Shown here: positions 40,507-49,294 of the stretch, one piece after another
Layout: each line of letters starts with the position of its first letter
How positions within the stretch are numbered: the stretch's first letter is position 1
Made by a program: the position numbers and the translations under genes
Notes under the pieces: model-generated
The model's input: the letters and a program-made list of their open reading frames with translations, nothing else
Told to the model about the DNA's origin: nothing
Database searches by the model: none
NCBI GenBank assembly: GCA_021739635.1
Contig: JAIPBH010000008.1
Coordinates: 124,001-188,000 of the forward strand
Source: Flavobacteriaceae bacterium
GTDB lineage: Bacteria; Bacteroidota; Bacteroidia; Flavobacteriales; Flavobacteriaceae
DNA length: 64,000 nucleotides
Direction: 5' to 3'

Positions 40507-41535
40507 TTAAATATTTTGCAATAACCTTTCTGATAGCTCTGTTGCTACAATGTGATTTGTAATAATCTCATCAACAATATACTGAGCTCTATCAGGAAAA
40601 TCAATATCAATAATTGTTGAGCTTTCAATCCATTCTAAAAGGATTGGAAGCTTTTTTTTATTGAAAGATGACAAAACTAATACACCTAATTCCTTTAAAC
40701 TTTCTGCATTACAAGCTTGTTCATACTGTCCTTTCATTGGCACAACCAATAATTTCTTTTTTAAATACATAGCTTCAGCTGGTGTCTCAAAACCAGCACC
40801 ACAAATAACACCGCTACTCCATGCCATTTGTCGTTCAAAATTACTGTTTGAGATAGGTTTCACTTTTATATTTTTAAAGCTATAAGCTTCTTTTGAGTGT
40901 TTAGAAAACACCTTCCATTTTACTTCTTTAATTTTTGAAAGTACTTTTATAATTTTTTCATCACTATAAAAGGGCAAATACACTACATAATAGTTTTTTT
41001 CTTTGATGCTTTGTCGTCTAATATCATTCCTGATAATTGGAGTGAACATATTTTTATCATAACTTTTAAAATGAAAACTATAATTTGTTGCTGATGGTGC
41101 AAAATATTTTAAAACCAATTTTCCTATAACACTTTGTCGTTTTGGCCTAGGAACTTTACTTGATAAAAATGCGCCTTGATGACTTAATGAAATACAGTTT
41201 AAATCGCCTCTAAAATAACTGGTCCACGCAGTTATTGGTTCAAAATCATTAATAATTAAATCGTAATCTTTTAAATCACAATTTCTTATTTCTTTAAAAA
41301 TTTTAAACGGATTATTCGATTTTAAAGTTTTGAAATAATCTATTCCACCATTTTTACCAAACGCAAAAACAATGCCTTTTAGTTGATATTTTACTGGAAA
41401 AGGGCAGTCAATTTCAAACTGATTTCCACTTACAAGCACATCAACCTCAACTCGATTGTTTAAAACCGAATAAATTTCTTTTGCCCTACTTAAATGGCCA
41501 TTTCCAGTACCTTGAACAGCATATAAAATTTTCAT
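40507..41535 (-). CDS. glycosyltransferase family protein (MurG-like)
   Basis: YAVQGTGNGHLSRAKEIY, ICGAGFETPAEAMYLKKKLLVVPMKGQYEQACNA. Confidence 0.8.
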   Translation of the reverse strand: MKILYAVQGTGNGHLSRAKEIYSVLNNRVEVDVLVSGNQFEIDCPFPVKYQLKGIVFAFGKNGGIDYFKTLKSNNPFKIFKEIRNCDLKDYDLIINDFEPITAWTSYFRGDLNCISLSHQGAFLSSKVPRPKRQSVIGKLVLKYFAPSATNYSFHFKSYDKNMFTPIIRNDIRRQSIKEKNYYVVYLPFYSDEKIIKVLSKIKEVKWKVFSKHSKEAYSFKNIKVKPISNSNFERQMAWSSGVICGAGFETPAEAMYLKKKLLVVPMKGQYEQACNAESLKELGVLVLSSFNKKKLPILLEWIESSTIIDIDFPDRAQYIVDEIITNHIVATELSERLLQNI

Positions 41536-42401
41536 TATGGTTTTATTAAATTAAAATCCATCAATAGTTCGTTGAAAATTTCTTTATTAGATTTTTCAAG
41601 GATACCTTCATTATCGTCATTTTCTTTTTGTAATGACTTAAAAGAATCTTCATCATACTTGTAAATAGTCCATGTAGATTTATGATATTCAAGAGCTGTT
41701 AAATTTTCAACCCAATCACCAGAATTTAAATAGGTTACTTCTTTATCTAATGATTGAAAGGTTTCCATTTTAGGATGATGAATATGACCGCAAACCACAT
41801 AGTCAAAATTGTTTTCTACCGCAATATCAACAGCTGTTTTTTCAAAATTATTGATATGCTTAACCGCACTTTTTACACTATTTTTTATTTTTTTTGATAA
41901 TGATATTTTTCCTTTGCCAAAAAAACCACTTATTTTATTTACCAAGCTATTTATTAAAATAAGCAAGTCATACCCGTTAGAACCTAATTTAGCTAACCAT
42001 TTTGAGTGTTGCATGGTTACATCAAACACATCGCCATGAAAAAACCAAGCTGTTTTATCATCTAGTTTAAGAACTACTTTATTAACTATTTTAAAAGAGT
42101 TTATTTTAAAATCTACAAACTTACGCAGCATTTCATCATGATTTCCTGTAATGTAATACACCTCAACACCATCAGTAATCCATTTAATAATATGCCTAAT
42201 AACCTGCATATGCTCTTTAGGCCAATAGCTTTTTTTAAATTGCCATATGTCAATAATATCACCATTAAGAATTACTTTTTTGGGTTTGATACTTCGCAAA
42301 TAATTTAAAAGTTCAGCAGCTTGACATCCATAGGTTCCCAAATGAACATCAGAAATTACAACAAGATCTATTTTTCTTTTTTTCGAACCATTTTTGCTCA
42401 T
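41535..42401 (-). CDS. UDP-2,3-diacylglucosamine diphosphatase-like metallophosphoesterase
   Basis: VVISDVHLGTYG, LNGDIIDIWQ, YITGNHDEM, VCGHIHHP. Confidence 0.85.
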   Translation of the reverse strand: MSKNGSKKRKIDLVVISDVHLGTYGCQAAELLNYLRSIKPKKVILNGDIIDIWQFKKSYWPKEHMQVIRHIIKWITDGVEVYYITGNHDEMLRKFVDFKINSFKIVNKVVLKLDDKTAWFFHGDVFDVTMQHSKWLAKLGSNGYDLLILINSLVNKISGFFGKGKISLSKKIKNSVKSAVKHINNFEKTAVDIAVENNFDYVVCGHIHHPKMETFQSLDKEVTYLNSGDWVENLTALEYHKSTWTIYKYDEDSFKSLQKENDDNEGILEKSNKEIFNELLMDFNLIKP

Positions 42402-42762
42402 AATAGTAGCTAAAAATTACATGTACATTTGGTATCTAAAAATAGTCTAAGTGTTTAAAGATTACTTGCTTTAATAATTAAGAATAGGTTAAATAATGTT
42501 GTATAATTAACATTTAAAATTATGATAATGTGTTTTTAATGTAAATGAAATATTATGCAGTTGATTTTTTATAGTTTCCCTCAATTTTGATATGATTTAA
42601 TACTGGAAATAGATAAATAAATATGTTTATATTATGATTGAAGAAATAGATAAAATTACGTTTGTAGTATATATATGATATTACATCGAAAAAAATATTG
42701 GCTAATTACAATTACCATTACATTTACAAAGCTATTAGTCAATAACTTTAAATTGTAAATTA

Positions 42763-43020
42763 ATGAAAAACCAAATTAAAACTATTATCATTGTTTTAGC
42801 CTTGATAATATCTTCTAGTGCTTTTGCTGGAAGGAATAGTGACAACAGACGTAGTGACGACAGACGTAGTGACGACAGACGTAGTGACGACAACAGTGAC
42901 GACAACAGTGAAGGTAACAATGACTCAGTTCCATTAGATGGAGGTCTAAGTATTTTGTTATTAGGTGCTGCTGCTTTTGGAGTTAAAAAACTGCGTGACA
43001 ACAAAAATGGGACTATTTAG
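42763..43020 (+). CDS. small secreted PID-CTERM-like protein-sorting substrate with SDDRR repeats
   Basis: Signal peptide MKNQIKTIIIVLALIISSSAFA; low-complexity SDNRRSDDRRSDDRRSDDNSDDN; C-terminal VPLDGGLSILLLGAAAFGVKKLR (motif-TM-basic tripartite signal) next to xrtF. Confidence 0.85.
   Translation: MKNQIKTIIIVLALIISSSAFAGRNSDNRRSDDRRSDDRRSDDNSDDNSEGNNDSVPLDGGLSILLLGAAAFGVKKLRDNKNGTI
42838..42912 (+). repeat. in-frame tandem repeat, about 15-bp units (GTGACGACAGACGTA) decaying to 12-bp GTGACGACAACA units
   Basis: Direct reading of 42838-42912. Confidence 0.92.
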
Positions 43021-43603
43021 TTCATTAAAAAATGACATTCCATTACCAATAAGGCTTTTTTTAGGAAAAGCCTTATTGTTTTTTATTGTTTGGAAACTTA
43101 TTTACAGTTTTTTCTTAGTAGATTCAGGTTACATAGACAATATATTAACCAATCATGTTGGTAATTCATCTGTTTATGTTTTAAATAATTTTACTTCTAT
43201 GTCTGGCTTTACTGCTAAAGAAGCCATTTATTCTGAAGTTCTTGCGGGAGAAACTGTAGAACATTTAAGTTCAGCTATTTATCATAATGATTATAAAGTT
43301 CTTAACATTGCTCATGCTTGTAATGGCTTAGAATTAATCGTACTATATATTGGCTTTATTGTTTGCATGCCTTCAAAAATAAAGCGTAAATTACTTTATA
43401 TTTTAATTGGAGTGATTCTTTTGGATAGTGTTAATATTTTAAGATGTGTTGGGTTAATTTATTTACGAGAATATTTACACGCCTATTTTGATTTTGCACA
43501 TCATTATGTATTTAAAATTATGATTTACACTGCAACCTTTCTAATTTGGGTGCGGTTTAGTCGAAAAATTCAGTTAAAAAATGAATCTTTACAAATCGGA
43601 TAG
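43007..43603 (+). CDS. xrtF: exosortase family protein XrtF
   Basis: AHACNGLELIVLYIGF (Cys), NILRCVGLIYLREY (Arg), FAHHYVFKIMIY (His), multi-TM; start at MGLFSSLKND overlaps preceding ORF by 14 nt (ORF track start 42965 extends upstream). Confidence 0.88.
   Translation: MGLFSSLKNDIPLPIRLFLGKALLFFIVWKLIYSFFLVDSGYIDNILTNHVGNSSVYVLNNFTSMSGFTAKEAIYSEVLAGETVEHLSSAIYHNDYKVLNIAHACNGLELIVLYIGFIVCMPSKIKRKLLYILIGVILLDSVNILRCVGLIYLREYLHAYFDFAHHYVFKIMIYTATFLIWVRFSRKIQLKNESLQIG
43047..43090 (+). terminator. intrinsic terminator-like hairpin inside 5' end of xrtF
   Basis: CAATAAGGCTTTT-TTTAGG-AAAAGCCTTATTG (13 bp stem) followed by TTTTTTATTGTTT. Confidence 0.6.
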
Positions 43604-43976
43604 GGTTCGTTTTATATCTGGCCTTATTTTTATTCTTATTATTTACACAACCTATTATGTGTTTTTTTTGGAAAACAGTAATCTAGTTATTCCAAGTAAA
43701 ATAAGACATATTATTAAATTCATAGCCACCATTGCTGTTTATTTGGTTGGCACATTTCATTTAGGTCAATTAAAAGACAAATGGATGTCGTTGATTTGGC
43801 ATCTTGTGCATGTTTCTGGATTAGTTATTATTACTTTCTTGGGCCTTTTTGATTGGTTTATTACTGAAATTAGTTTAAATTTAAGATTATTTGCAAATTC
43901 TATTCAAGAAATTTTAATCTCCCCACTTTTATACTTAGCTATGGGTTTGATTAATACAACTTTAAAAAAACCTTAG
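43581..43976 (+). CDS. exosortase F system-associated membrane protein
   Basis: Small 4-TM protein overlapping and directly following xrtF; typical neighbour. Confidence 0.75.
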   Translation: MNLYKSDRVRFISGLIFILIIYTTYYVFFLENSNLVIPSKIRHIIKFIATIAVYLVGTFHLGQLKDKWMSLIWHLVHVSGLVIITFLGLFDWFITEISLNLRLFANSIQEILISPLLYLAMGLINTTLKKP

Positions 43977-44052
43977 ACTTTATAATTTTACCAACTAATT
44001 TGACTGATTTAATTATTACATGTTTTTTAATATGAAAAGTTAAATTGTCAAA

Positions 44053-46764
44053 TTATAACTCATATCGCAACCTAAAGGTTAAAAATCGTGGTTGAATATA
44101 ATATTCTGTTGCACTCACTGAAATATTTCCTGTATTACTAGTATTCTGTGATTTAGTATCTAACAAATTAGTTGCTTTAAGTTCATATTCCCATTTACTA
44201 TCTTTTTTCTTTTTATACGATAAAGAGGCATCCCAAAACTCAAAATTATTAATGGTGCTAGTTTCATTACTAAAATTGGTATAGCTATATTTTGTTTTAA
44301 AAGTAAACGATTTTAAAATTAATGCGTCAAATTGAATTGATGGTGCTTTTGTAAAAAACTTGGTTCTACTAGAACCTTGGTCATTATCTTGAATGACATA
44401 TCTATAACCAATTTCAAAATTTGGAGCTTCTCTAAAATTAGTCCCTAAAGTAGTTGTATAAGTTTGAGAATAATTTTCGTTAACCGATGCTCTATTATTA
44501 ACAAGCTGATTAAATTTATTATAACTAAAATTACCGCTTAAACTGGCTCTAAATTTACCAATGGTTTTTTGAGCTCGCCCAGATGCACTTGCACTTTCAT
44601 CAGCAAAACCAGAATTAATTGGTGAGCTAACATTCACAACACTTCCAGGTTCGAATTGTGCAGTTGTTCTTATTCTATCAATGGTTTTTGTATAACTAAT
44701 TCTGGCATTTACATTGGTATAATTAAACATATTAAAACTAAAATATGACAAGTTTACATTATGCGCCAAAGCACTTTCTAATTCTTGATTTCCAGAGAAA
44801 ATAGACTTATAATTATTTAAAACCAAGCCTCTTGCTAATTGATTTACATCTGTAAAACTAGTTCGCATAGCATAATTAAACGTAATTTGCTCACTCTTTT
44901 TTAATTGCAAAAGCATATTAAAATCGGGTAATACTCTAAAAAAATTGTCTTTAAAATTGATGTTAAATTGATTATTTTTAGAACTATACGCATGTGCTGA
45001 AACTCCTGGTGTAAATGTGAAAATACCAGATTTTAATCGGTAATGCAACCCTAAATACACATCATTAAATGTGTATGAAATATCATTATAATCTAACCCA
45101 TTATTTATGGTTGGTGTGGTTTCAAATGTTGAATTATCATCTAAAAACTGAAAGATATTGGAGTTAAAATCTTGCTTACTATAAATGGTTCCAATTGTAA
45201 AATTAATATCACTTTTTTGATTTAAAATATTCCAATAATCTAATTTAGCATCTACTTGATTTGATTTTACTCGCTTATCTTGCGCAATATCATAACCTAA
45301 CTGAGAACTATTAAGCCCCAAGGCAGATGCGGTGTTTGTATAGCCTGCTTTATCTTCAAGGAAAGCATTATAAAATGGGTCTTCATCTTGCAATAAATGT
45401 TGTACTTCAAAAGCAAAAATATTCTTATCATTAAGGGTATAATAATAATTTAAATTTTGATTGATACTAAACGGTGACGATTTTTCTAACACATTAATAT
45501 TACCGTTTACAGATGAATAAAATAATTGATCTTGGGACTCTTTTGACGTTCTTGCTAATATATCATAATCTAGTTGATTATTGGTGTTTGGTTTATATTT
45601 TAAACTAAATTTTAGCATTCCCAAGTCACTACGTTGCATGGTGTTGCTTTCAGTGTTTTCATTAGGTATTCCTAAACTTGGATCTGTATAAATAGTTGCA
45701 TTGTTTTCTTGCAACTCTGTTTTGCTACTTGAAAAAATAGCAAAACCACTCACATCTAAAGTCTTTTTTGGTGAATAGCTAAAATTGGCAGCTCCAAACT
45801 TAGTATTGATGTCTTTAGCGCGATTATTTTGCATTGATAAAAAGCCTAAATCATTACTTCCTAAATTTATATTTGTTCCACTACTTCTACTAGGACTTCT
45901 AAATCCGCCTGTGAAATTGAAATAATCTCTTCTTGTAAAGGCAATTTCACCAATATTATTTAAATCACCTATAAAGTTTATACTATGATCTGGACTGTAA
46001 TAAAACAATTTTGGTTGTGCTAAATACAAGGTATTATTTTTTGAATCGCCCAATCCTGCAGTGACATTACCAAACCAAAAGTTCTTTTTTCCTTGCTTAA
46101 GTTTAATATTAATAGCAATATTGTCTTGATTGTTTGTTACCCCACTTAATTGCCCAACTTCTGAATAATTTTTAAGAACTTCAACTTTATCAATGGCGTT
46201 GGCAGGAATATTTTTAGTTGCTAATTTGGAATCACCATCAAAAAAATCTTTGCCCTCAACCATAACTTTACCTACCGTTTTTCCTTCAACTTGAATCTCT
46301 CCATCATCATTCACTTCAACTCCTGGCAATTTGTTAAGTACATCTCCTAATTTTTGTTCAGTTCCAGAAGTAAATGAGTCTGCATTATAAACAATGGTAT
46401 CTCCTTTAACCACAACTGGCATTTCATACACAAGTTCTATAGTATCTAAGGTATTGTCATTTTGTAAAGTAACATTGTTATTAATATCAACTTCAGTAGT
46501 ATTAATTTCAATTTGAGCTGTTTTCAAACCAATATAGCTCACTTGCAATTTATAGGATGCATTTTTTTCTACTGATAATTTAAAGCGACCATCACTGTTT
46601 GTAATACCATATGAATCTAACTTTTGTGTTTTTTGATTGATGGCAATTACATTAGCTAATTCTAATGGATTTCCAATACTATCTTTTACTACACCTTCAA
46701 TTTTTATTTGGGCAAAATTGATGTTTACCACAAATAGCAGCATTAAAAAAATAATTTTTTTCAT
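44053..46764 (-). CDS. TonB-dependent receptor-like outer membrane protein with CarboxypepD_reg-like domain
   Basis: IKIEGVVKDSIGNPLELANVIAINQKT..., plug-like LGDVLNKLPGVEVNDDGEIQVEGKTVGKVMVEGKDFF, beta-barrel C-terminus. Confidence 0.88.
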   Translation of the reverse strand: MKKIIFLMLLFVVNINFAQIKIEGVVKDSIGNPLELANVIAINQKTQKLDSYGITNSDGRFKLSVEKNASYKLQVSYIGLKTAQIEINTTEVDINNNVTLQNDNTLDTIELVYEMPVVVKGDTIVYNADSFTSGTEQKLGDVLNKLPGVEVNDDGEIQVEGKTVGKVMVEGKDFFDGDSKLATKNIPANAIDKVEVLKNYSEVGQLSGVTNNQDNIAINIKLKQGKKNFWFGNVTAGLGDSKNNTLYLAQPKLFYYSPDHSINFIGDLNNIGEIAFTRRDYFNFTGGFRSPSRSSGTNINLGSNDLGFLSMQNNRAKDINTKFGAANFSYSPKKTLDVSGFAIFSSSKTELQENNATIYTDPSLGIPNENTESNTMQRSDLGMLKFSLKYKPNTNNQLDYDILARTSKESQDQLFYSSVNGNINVLEKSSPFSINQNLNYYYTLNDKNIFAFEVQHLLQDEDPFYNAFLEDKAGYTNTASALGLNSSQLGYDIAQDKRVKSNQVDAKLDYWNILNQKSDINFTIGTIYSKQDFNSNIFQFLDDNSTFETTPTINNGLDYNDISYTFNDVYLGLHYRLKSGIFTFTPGVSAHAYSSKNNQFNINFKDNFFRVLPDFNMLLQLKKSEQITFNYAMRTSFTDVNQLARGLVLNNYKSIFSGNQELESALAHNVNLSYFSFNMFNYTNVNARISYTKTIDRIRTTAQFEPGSVVNVSSPINSGFADESASASGRAQKTIGKFRASLSGNFSYNKFNQLVNNRASVNENYSQTYTTTLGTNFREAPNFEIGYRYVIQDNDQGSSRTKFFTKAPSIQFDALILKSFTFKTKYSYTNFSNETSTINNFEFWDASLSYKKKKDSKWEYELKATNLLDTKSQNTSNTGNISVSATEYYIQPRFLTFRLRYEL

Positions 46765-46789
46765 GAAATGTTGTTGTTGCTTAAAAAAA

Positions 46790-47656
46790 TTAATGGTTTG
46801 GTCCTCTTTGTCCGCCTCTACCTCTAAACATCTCTCGCATTTCTTCCATTTTTTGTTTTACAATAGCATCATACTCAGTTTTTGTGACTTCTTTCCCTTT
46901 TGAAGGTTTTTTTATTATATCTTTCTCTGTAGGGTTTAAAACAATTTTAGAACAAAGAATTGTTGTTCTATCAGCATTAACCTCAAGTATTAAACCCGGT
47001 AAACCCCAATAGTCTCCCGGACCTTGATTTACAGGAATTTGCGGTACATACCAAGCTGTAACTATGATTTGTTTTGGTGTTTCTTTAATGTCGTCTTTAT
47101 TTGTTTTTGTTGAATCCTTTGGTTTATCATTATTTTCTGGCCTTCTAAAACTATTAAAATCAAATCCATCAGCATTTTTTACAGCAGTTGCTTTAAAGCA
47201 TATATATTGCCCAATAGTTTTTGTTTCAGAACCCAATTCCCAATTTAATTTAGGCAGACTATCTTTAATTAAAAATTGTTTTCCAAAGAGTTCATTTTCC
47301 TGAATAAGTTGTTGCTCTTTTACATTTTTATACTGGTTTCCTCCTGTAAAACTCATCATACCAAAACGCATACCGCCACCTTGACTTGGAGTATCAAGCT
47401 TTTCTTCTTCTTTAAAAATTGACTCTGATTGGTTGAATGTAAGAATATAAGATTTTTCAAGGGCACTTTTCATTCGTTCAGCAATTTGCTTTTTTCGCTC
47501 TTCAGTAAGTTGGCCTCCACCAAAATTACTCATATCCATGGTTGTTTTGGATTCATAATAGGCCTTTCCTTGAAAATCTTTTTGTGAGAAGGAAACAAAA
47601 GAAATTAAAAACAATATACAGGTGATTGGTAATTTAAAGATGTAAGATATTTTCAT
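46790..47656 (-). CDS. GLPGLI family protein
   Basis: Signature GPGDYWGLPGLILEVN, AWYVPQIPVNQGP. Confidence 0.92.
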   Translation of the reverse strand: MKISYIFKLPITCILFLISFVSFSQKDFQGKAYYESKTTMDMSNFGGGQLTEERKKQIAERMKSALEKSYILTFNQSESIFKEEEKLDTPSQGGGMRFGMMSFTGGNQYKNVKEQQLIQENELFGKQFLIKDSLPKLNWELGSETKTIGQYICFKATAVKNADGFDFNSFRRPENNDKPKDSTKTNKDDIKETPKQIIVTAWYVPQIPVNQGPGDYWGLPGLILEVNADRTTILCSKIVLNPTEKDIIKKPSKGKEVTKTEYDAIVKQKMEEMREMFRGRGGQRGPNH

Positions 47657-47824
47657 TTATAATAGTCTTAGATTAGTAATTGAATTTTTAAAAACTCAAT
47701 ATTAGTTAATATTAGACTACTAACTATTGAAATAGTTTAAATATATTTTTAAAATTTATATAAACAGTACTTTCTTTTCAACTTCCATTTTTATTATAAA
47801 TGTTTTTGTATTTTTCAAGTCAGT

Positions 47825-48604
47825 ATGAAACTCTCTTATTTTATATTTTTATTTATACCATTCTCAATATTTTCACAAGAAACTATTGAAGCAAATTTTA
47901 TTGAAGAAATAAATTTAAAGGCAGAAACACCAATTTCCATTGATGGTTTTAAAACGATGTATTATATTAATAACAATGTGTTTTATAAAAAAGATGCTAT
48001 TAAAACCACTTCTTATAATAATTTACAATTAGGCAATATTGCATCAGCAAATACTTTTAATACCCTAAAAATCAATTTATTTTATAAAGATTTTAATTCG
48101 GCTGTTATACTTGATAATAGGCTAGCTGAAATATTCAAAATTGAGTTTAGCTCTTTGCAGCCTTATAGAAGTGTTTCCCACATTTCAACTGGTTATGATA
48201 CTATTTTATGGTTATTTAATCAAGACACGCAACAATTAGAAGTTTATGATTATAAATACAATTCAACCAAAGTTAAAACGTTACCCATAAAAAGTAATGT
48301 ATTAGACATGACGAGCAATTATAATTATTGTTGGTTACTTACTACTAACAATTTATTAATTTATAATTATTTTGGAACTTTAATTTCAAAAATACCTAAT
48401 GATGGATTTACAAGTATGGCCGTAAGTGGTGAAAATATTATTTTAAAAAAAGACAATACTTTGTTTTATTTAAAAAAAGAAACCACAGAATTCATTCCTA
48501 TCAAAATTCCAAATTTGTTAATAAATCGGTTTTTTGTAACCAATGAAACCTTGTATATTTACCATAATGAAACCCTTCAAAAATACCAATTAAAAACCAA
48601 CTGA
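47825..48604 (+). CDS. hypothetical secreted protein, beta-propeller-like
   Basis: Signal peptide and repeated beta-strand pattern; no specific motif. Confidence 0.6.
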   Translation: MKLSYFIFLFIPFSIFSQETIEANFIEEINLKAETPISIDGFKTMYYINNNVFYKKDAIKTTSYNNLQLGNIASANTFNTLKINLFYKDFNSAVILDNRLAEIFKIEFSSLQPYRSVSHISTGYDTILWLFNQDTQQLEVYDYKYNSTKVKTLPIKSNVLDMTSNYNYCWLLTTNNLLIYNYFGTLISKIPNDGFTSMAVSGENIILKKDNTLFYLKKETTEFIPIKIPNLLINRFFVTNETLYIYHNETLQKYQLKTN

Positions 48605-48608
48605 TATT

Positions 48609-49223
48609 ATGCATATTGCCATTGCAGGAAACATAGGCGCTGGAAAAACCACGCTTACTAAATTACTAGCAAAACATTATAAATGGGAAGCACAACTTGA
48701 AGATGTTGTTGACAATCCTTATTTAGACGACTTTTACAACCAAATGGAACGTTGGAGTTTTAACCTTCAGGTTTATTTTTTAAACAGTAGATTTCGTCAA
48801 GTTTTACAAATACGAAAAAGCGGAAAAGATATTATTCAAGACCGAACCATTTATGAAGATGCGCACATATTTGCGCCCAACCTTCATGCTATGGGTTTAA
48901 TGACCAACCGTGATTATGAAAACTATAAATCGCTTTTTGATTTAATGGAATCACTAGTTCATGGTCCTGATGTTTTAATTTATTTACGTAGTTCTATTCC
49001 AAACTTAGTATCACAAATTCACAAACGTGGTAGAGATTATGAAAACTCTATAAGTATTGACTATTTAAGCAGATTGAATGAACGTTATGAAGCTTGGATT
49101 CATAACTATGACAAAGGAAAACTTCTTATTATAGATGTAGATAATTTAGATTTTGTTGAAAAACCTGAAGATTTAGGAACTATTATTAATACTATTGATG
49201 CGGAAATTAATGGGTTGTTTTAA
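48609..49223 (+). CDS. deoxynucleoside kinase
   Basis: IAGNIGAGKTTLTKLL P-loop, QDRTIYEDAHIFA, DVLIYLRSS, RGRDYE. Confidence 0.92.
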   Translation: MHIAIAGNIGAGKTTLTKLLAKHYKWEAQLEDVVDNPYLDDFYNQMERWSFNLQVYFLNSRFRQVLQIRKSGKDIIQDRTIYEDAHIFAPNLHAMGLMTNRDYENYKSLFDLMESLVHGPDVLIYLRSSIPNLVSQIHKRGRDYENSISIDYLSRLNERYEAWIHNYDKGKLLIIDVDNLDFVEKPEDLGTIINTIDAEINGLF

Positions 49224-49241
49224 AATTAAATTGATAGATAT

Positions 49242-49280
49242 AAAAACGCCAAACTTAAAAAAGTTTGGCGTTTTTGTTTT
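49242..49280. terminator. bidirectional terminator between deoxynucleoside kinase and hppA
   Basis: AAAAACGCCAAACTT-AAAA-AAGTTTGGCGTTTTT perfect 15-bp stem. Confidence 0.88.
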
Positions 49281-49294
49281 AGAAATATTAACCC

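Noticed and set aside
42735-43004. 89-aa antisense ORF (SLLPSLLSSLLSSLRLSSLRLSSLRLLSLFLP)
   Set aside because: Reverse reading of the SDDRR repeat tract; the plus-strand ORF has a signal peptide and sorting tail, so this is a repeat artefact.
42965-43006. Upstream extension of xrtF in the ORF track (MLLLLELKNCVTTK...)
   Set aside because: Overlaps the sorting tail of the preceding ORF out of frame; the Met at 43007 gives a normal exosortase N-terminus.
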